From contig CAKMZG010000143.1 of the NCBI GenBank assembly GCA_929200335.1, positions 1 to 6,666 of the forward strand: a stretch of 6,666 nucleotides of DNA, given 5' to 3'. The DNA comes from an uncultured Alphaproteobacteria bacterium (GTDB lineage: Bacteria > Pseudomonadota > Alphaproteobacteria > Rhizobiales > Rhizobiaceae). The notes below the pieces were generated by a model, which saw nothing but the letters and a program-made list of their open reading frames with translations, had not been told where the DNA came from and did not search any database. Shown piece by piece: positions 5,205 through 6,666 of this stretch; position 1 is the stretch's first letter; each line of letters starts with the position of its first letter. The position numbers were made by a program, and so were the translations under genes.

Positions 5205-6507
5205 ACCAAATCAAAATACACCAACTGGCATCAATTGGCGCCGTGTGACCCGCCATCCTGCTTTCAGCGAATATAGGCGTTTGAATTTATTAGTAGCTGT
5301 GGTGAATATTGCCATTCTATTTTTGGGTTTCCAAAATGGTGATTGGATATCAAACGGCAGTTTTAATCTTGCCCCCATTGCCAATATGGCTTTAATCAAT
5401 CTATCTCTAGGCATTTTAATTCGACAACAACGCGTAGTTAATTTTTTATTTTGGTTAGCCACACGCATTCCAACCAGTTGGCCACTTTGGATCCGCTGGG
5501 GCGCCGGTAAAGTGTTTCATTTTGGCGGACTACATTCGGGCGGTAATGTTGCAGGAACACTATGGTTTGCTTTTTTACTCTTTGCCATGGTTTGGAACCG
5601 CACCAATGGCGCAGCCCTACCATCAGATATGACACTATGGCTTAGTGCCATTATGGTTGGTTTACTTAGCGCGATGATTGCTACTGCAATTGGCCCTATA
5701 CGCGCTAAATTTCATGATGAATTTGAATTAACTCATCGCTTTGCAGGTTGGACAATTTTGGGACTGTTTTGGGCACAAACCATCTCTATAAATAATGACA
5801 ATGGCACACCGCTGTTAGAAGCCCCCGCCTTTTGGATGTTGTGCATCATCACACTTTCTATCGTGTCTCCTTGGCTAACTTTGAAAAAAGTACCTATTAA
5901 GGTTACAAAGCCCTCCAACCACGCTGTGATCATCAAATTTGATTATGGTGATACGCCTTTCCCAGGCTCATCTAATTCAATTAGCCTTGATCCCTTACGC
6001 GAATGGCATTCTTTTGCTAATGTGCCCTCACCTGATGAAACAGGCTATCGACTAGTAATAAGCCGTGCTGGCGATTGGACAGGCAAATTTATAGATAATC
6101 CACCAAGCCATGTTTGGGTAAAAGGCATCACAACCTCTGGCGTCGCTCGTATTGAGACCTTATTTAAAAAGGTTGTATATGTAGGTACAGGTAGTGGTAT
6201 AGGGCCTATTTTACCCCATCTATTGGCAAGAGATGTGCCAAATAAATTGATCTGGTCAACCCGCACACCCCGTACAACTTATGGCGATGCATTGGTAGAT
6301 GAGATTGAAGCCCATACGGAAAACCCATTAATTTGGGATACTACAACCCAAGGCAAACCTGATCTTTCGCAATTGGCATTAGATGCTGTGCGCGAAACTG
6401 GTGCCGAGGCTGTGATTGTAATTTCCAATCAAAAACTCACCCGAAAAGTAGTATATGATATGGAAGCAAATGGCATCCCAGCCTATGGCGCAATCTGGGA
6501 CAGTTGA
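5185..6507 (+). CDS. six-helix membrane flavoprotein reductase, TmpA/TmpL C-terminal-like
   Basis: A 440-residue inner-membrane protein with a ferric-reductase/NADPH-oxidase-like layout. Residues count from ATG 5185. Hydrophobic segments lie near 33-49, 60-79, 122-137, 149-169, 186-202 and 213-231, with a further amphipathic stretch near 84-106. A cytosolic reductase module follows: EWHSFA (273-278) at the usual flavin-binding position, GDWT (296-299), the glycine-rich GTGSGIGP (334-341) for NAD(P)H, and the terminal GAIWDS (435-440). Conserved-looking GKVFHFGGLHSGG and FHDEFELTHRFAGW blocks flank helices 3-5, but His112/His117 and His177/His184 lack the 13-14 residue spacing of bis-heme reductases, so heme is unlikely. 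The likely role is passing electrons from NAD(P)H through FAD to an unknown membrane acceptor, possibly the product of the overlapping adenylation gene. The gene ends in tandem stops (TGA TAA). The architecture is clear; the reaction is unknown. Confidence 0.8.
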   Translation: MTMQAIEPNQNTPTGINWRRVTRHPAFSEYRRLNLLVAVVNIAILFLGFQNGDWISNGSFNLAPIANMALINLSLGILIRQQRVVNFLFWLATRIPTSWPLWIRWGAGKVFHFGGLHSGGNVAGTLWFAFLLFAMVWNRTNGAALPSDMTLWLSAIMVGLLSAMIATAIGPIRAKFHDEFELTHRFAGWTILGLFWAQTISINNDNGTPLLEAPAFWMLCIITLSIVSPWLTLKKVPIKVTKPSNHAVIIKFDYGDTPFPGSSNSISLDPLREWHSFANVPSPDETGYRLVISRAGDWTGKFIDNPPSHVWVKGITTSGVARIETLFKKVVYVGTGSGIGPILPHLLARDVPNKLIWSTRTPRTTYGDALVDEIEAHTENPLIWDTTTQGKPDLSQLALDAVRETGAEAVIVISNQKLTRKVVYDMEANGIPAYGAIWDS

Positions 6508-6527
6508 TAACTCATTATATGATTAAG

Positions 6528-6554
6528 ATTAAGGCAGGGTAACCCTGCCTTAAT
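6528..6554 (+). terminator. intrinsic terminator of the adenylation/flavoprotein operon
   Basis: ATTAAGGCAGGG (6528-6539) and CCCTGCCTTAAT (6543-6554) form a perfect 12-bp stem with a 3-base TAA loop, 20 bases after the flavoprotein stop. The tail GGTTTA is only weakly T-rich, but stem strength and position make it the operon's likely end. Confidence 0.65.
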
Positions 6555-6594
6555 GGTTTATGGCTAAAGCATCATGCCCCTGAATAAATTTCGA

Positions 6595-6666
6595 TTAATG
6601 CACTAGATGTAAATTCAAAGCGCCGCTCTAGATTCCTTTATTTGTGCGAATAGTTCTCGTTTAGGT
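6595..6666 (-). repeat. dispersed palindromic intergenic repeat, copy B (cut by the window edge)
   Basis: The reverse complement of 6607-6666 matches 1470-1529 at 55 of 60 positions, all differences being transitions; weaker similarity goes on to 6595. This copy points opposite to copy A and probably extends beyond the window, since copy A has a stem-loop arm further out. It lies just after the operon terminator. The inner CTAGAGC arm is kept (6624-6630), but its right-hand partner is not, so the copy has decayed at that end. Confidence 0.8.

Noticed and set aside
5211..6266. Minus-strand short open frames within the flavoprotein gene
   Set aside because: They are antisense to a strongly supported coding frame and show no family features.
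1470..6666. Composite transposon bounded by the inverted repeats
   Set aside because: No transposase or integrase is present, the enclosed hemW and rdgB are core genes, and the repeats look like dispersed intergenic palindromes.

Overview
The window looks like a piece of chromosome from a fairly AT-rich alphaproteobacterium, most likely of the Hyphomicrobiales (Rhizobiales) type. The rdgB-hemW pair has protein N-termini typical of that order (RdgB starts MRKLDTKTLVVASHN; HemW has HWPFCKAKCPYCDFNSH), and there is an ectoine-synthase-family gene and a CTAGAGC-type palindromic intergenic repeat. The lineage is inferred from protein style; no rRNA or tRNA is present to confirm it.

Layout, left to right. 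(1) 4-390, minus: an EctC-family cupin (L-ectoine synthase homologue) that is not preceded by ectB, facing away from (2) 570-1445, plus: a GcvA-like LysR regulator. The 179-bp divergent gap between them carries an 8-bp direct repeat over a possible ectC promoter. (3) 1446-1581: a short intergenic stretch made almost entirely of a structured repeat. (4) 1582-2745, minus: hemW, overlapping by 16 bp with (5) 2730-3362, minus: rdgB. These two housekeeping genes form an operon. (6) 3363-3536: a divergent promoter region with a TGTGA/TCACA dyad. (7) 3537-5204, plus: a stand-alone NRPS-type adenylation enzyme without a carrier domain. (8) 5185-6507, plus, overlapping the previous gene by 20 bp: a six-helix membrane flavoprotein with FAD- and NAD(P)H-binding reductase modules but no bis-heme histidine pattern. 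(9) 6508-6666: a strong stem-loop terminator, then a second, inverted copy of the repeat in (3), running off the window.

The most interesting part is the adenylation enzyme plus membrane flavoprotein pair. The two proteins, taken in order (AMP-binding, six membrane helices, FAD/NAD(P)-binding), match the architecture I recall for the fungal single-chain protein TmpL. The operon therefore looks like a bacterial two-gene version of an uncharacterised membrane redox system that couples substrate adenylation to a reductase at the membrane. The A-domain keeps the Asp used by NRPS enzymes to bind an alpha-amino group, so an amino acid substrate is plausible, but substrate and product are unknown.

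The ectC-like gene is a second point of interest. It stands apart from ectA and ectB, is paired with a LysR regulator, and differs from classical EctC at several positions I remember as substrate contacts. Neither CRISPR arrays, tRNA/rRNA genes nor transposase genes are visible. No gene-free stretch exceeds about 180 bp.
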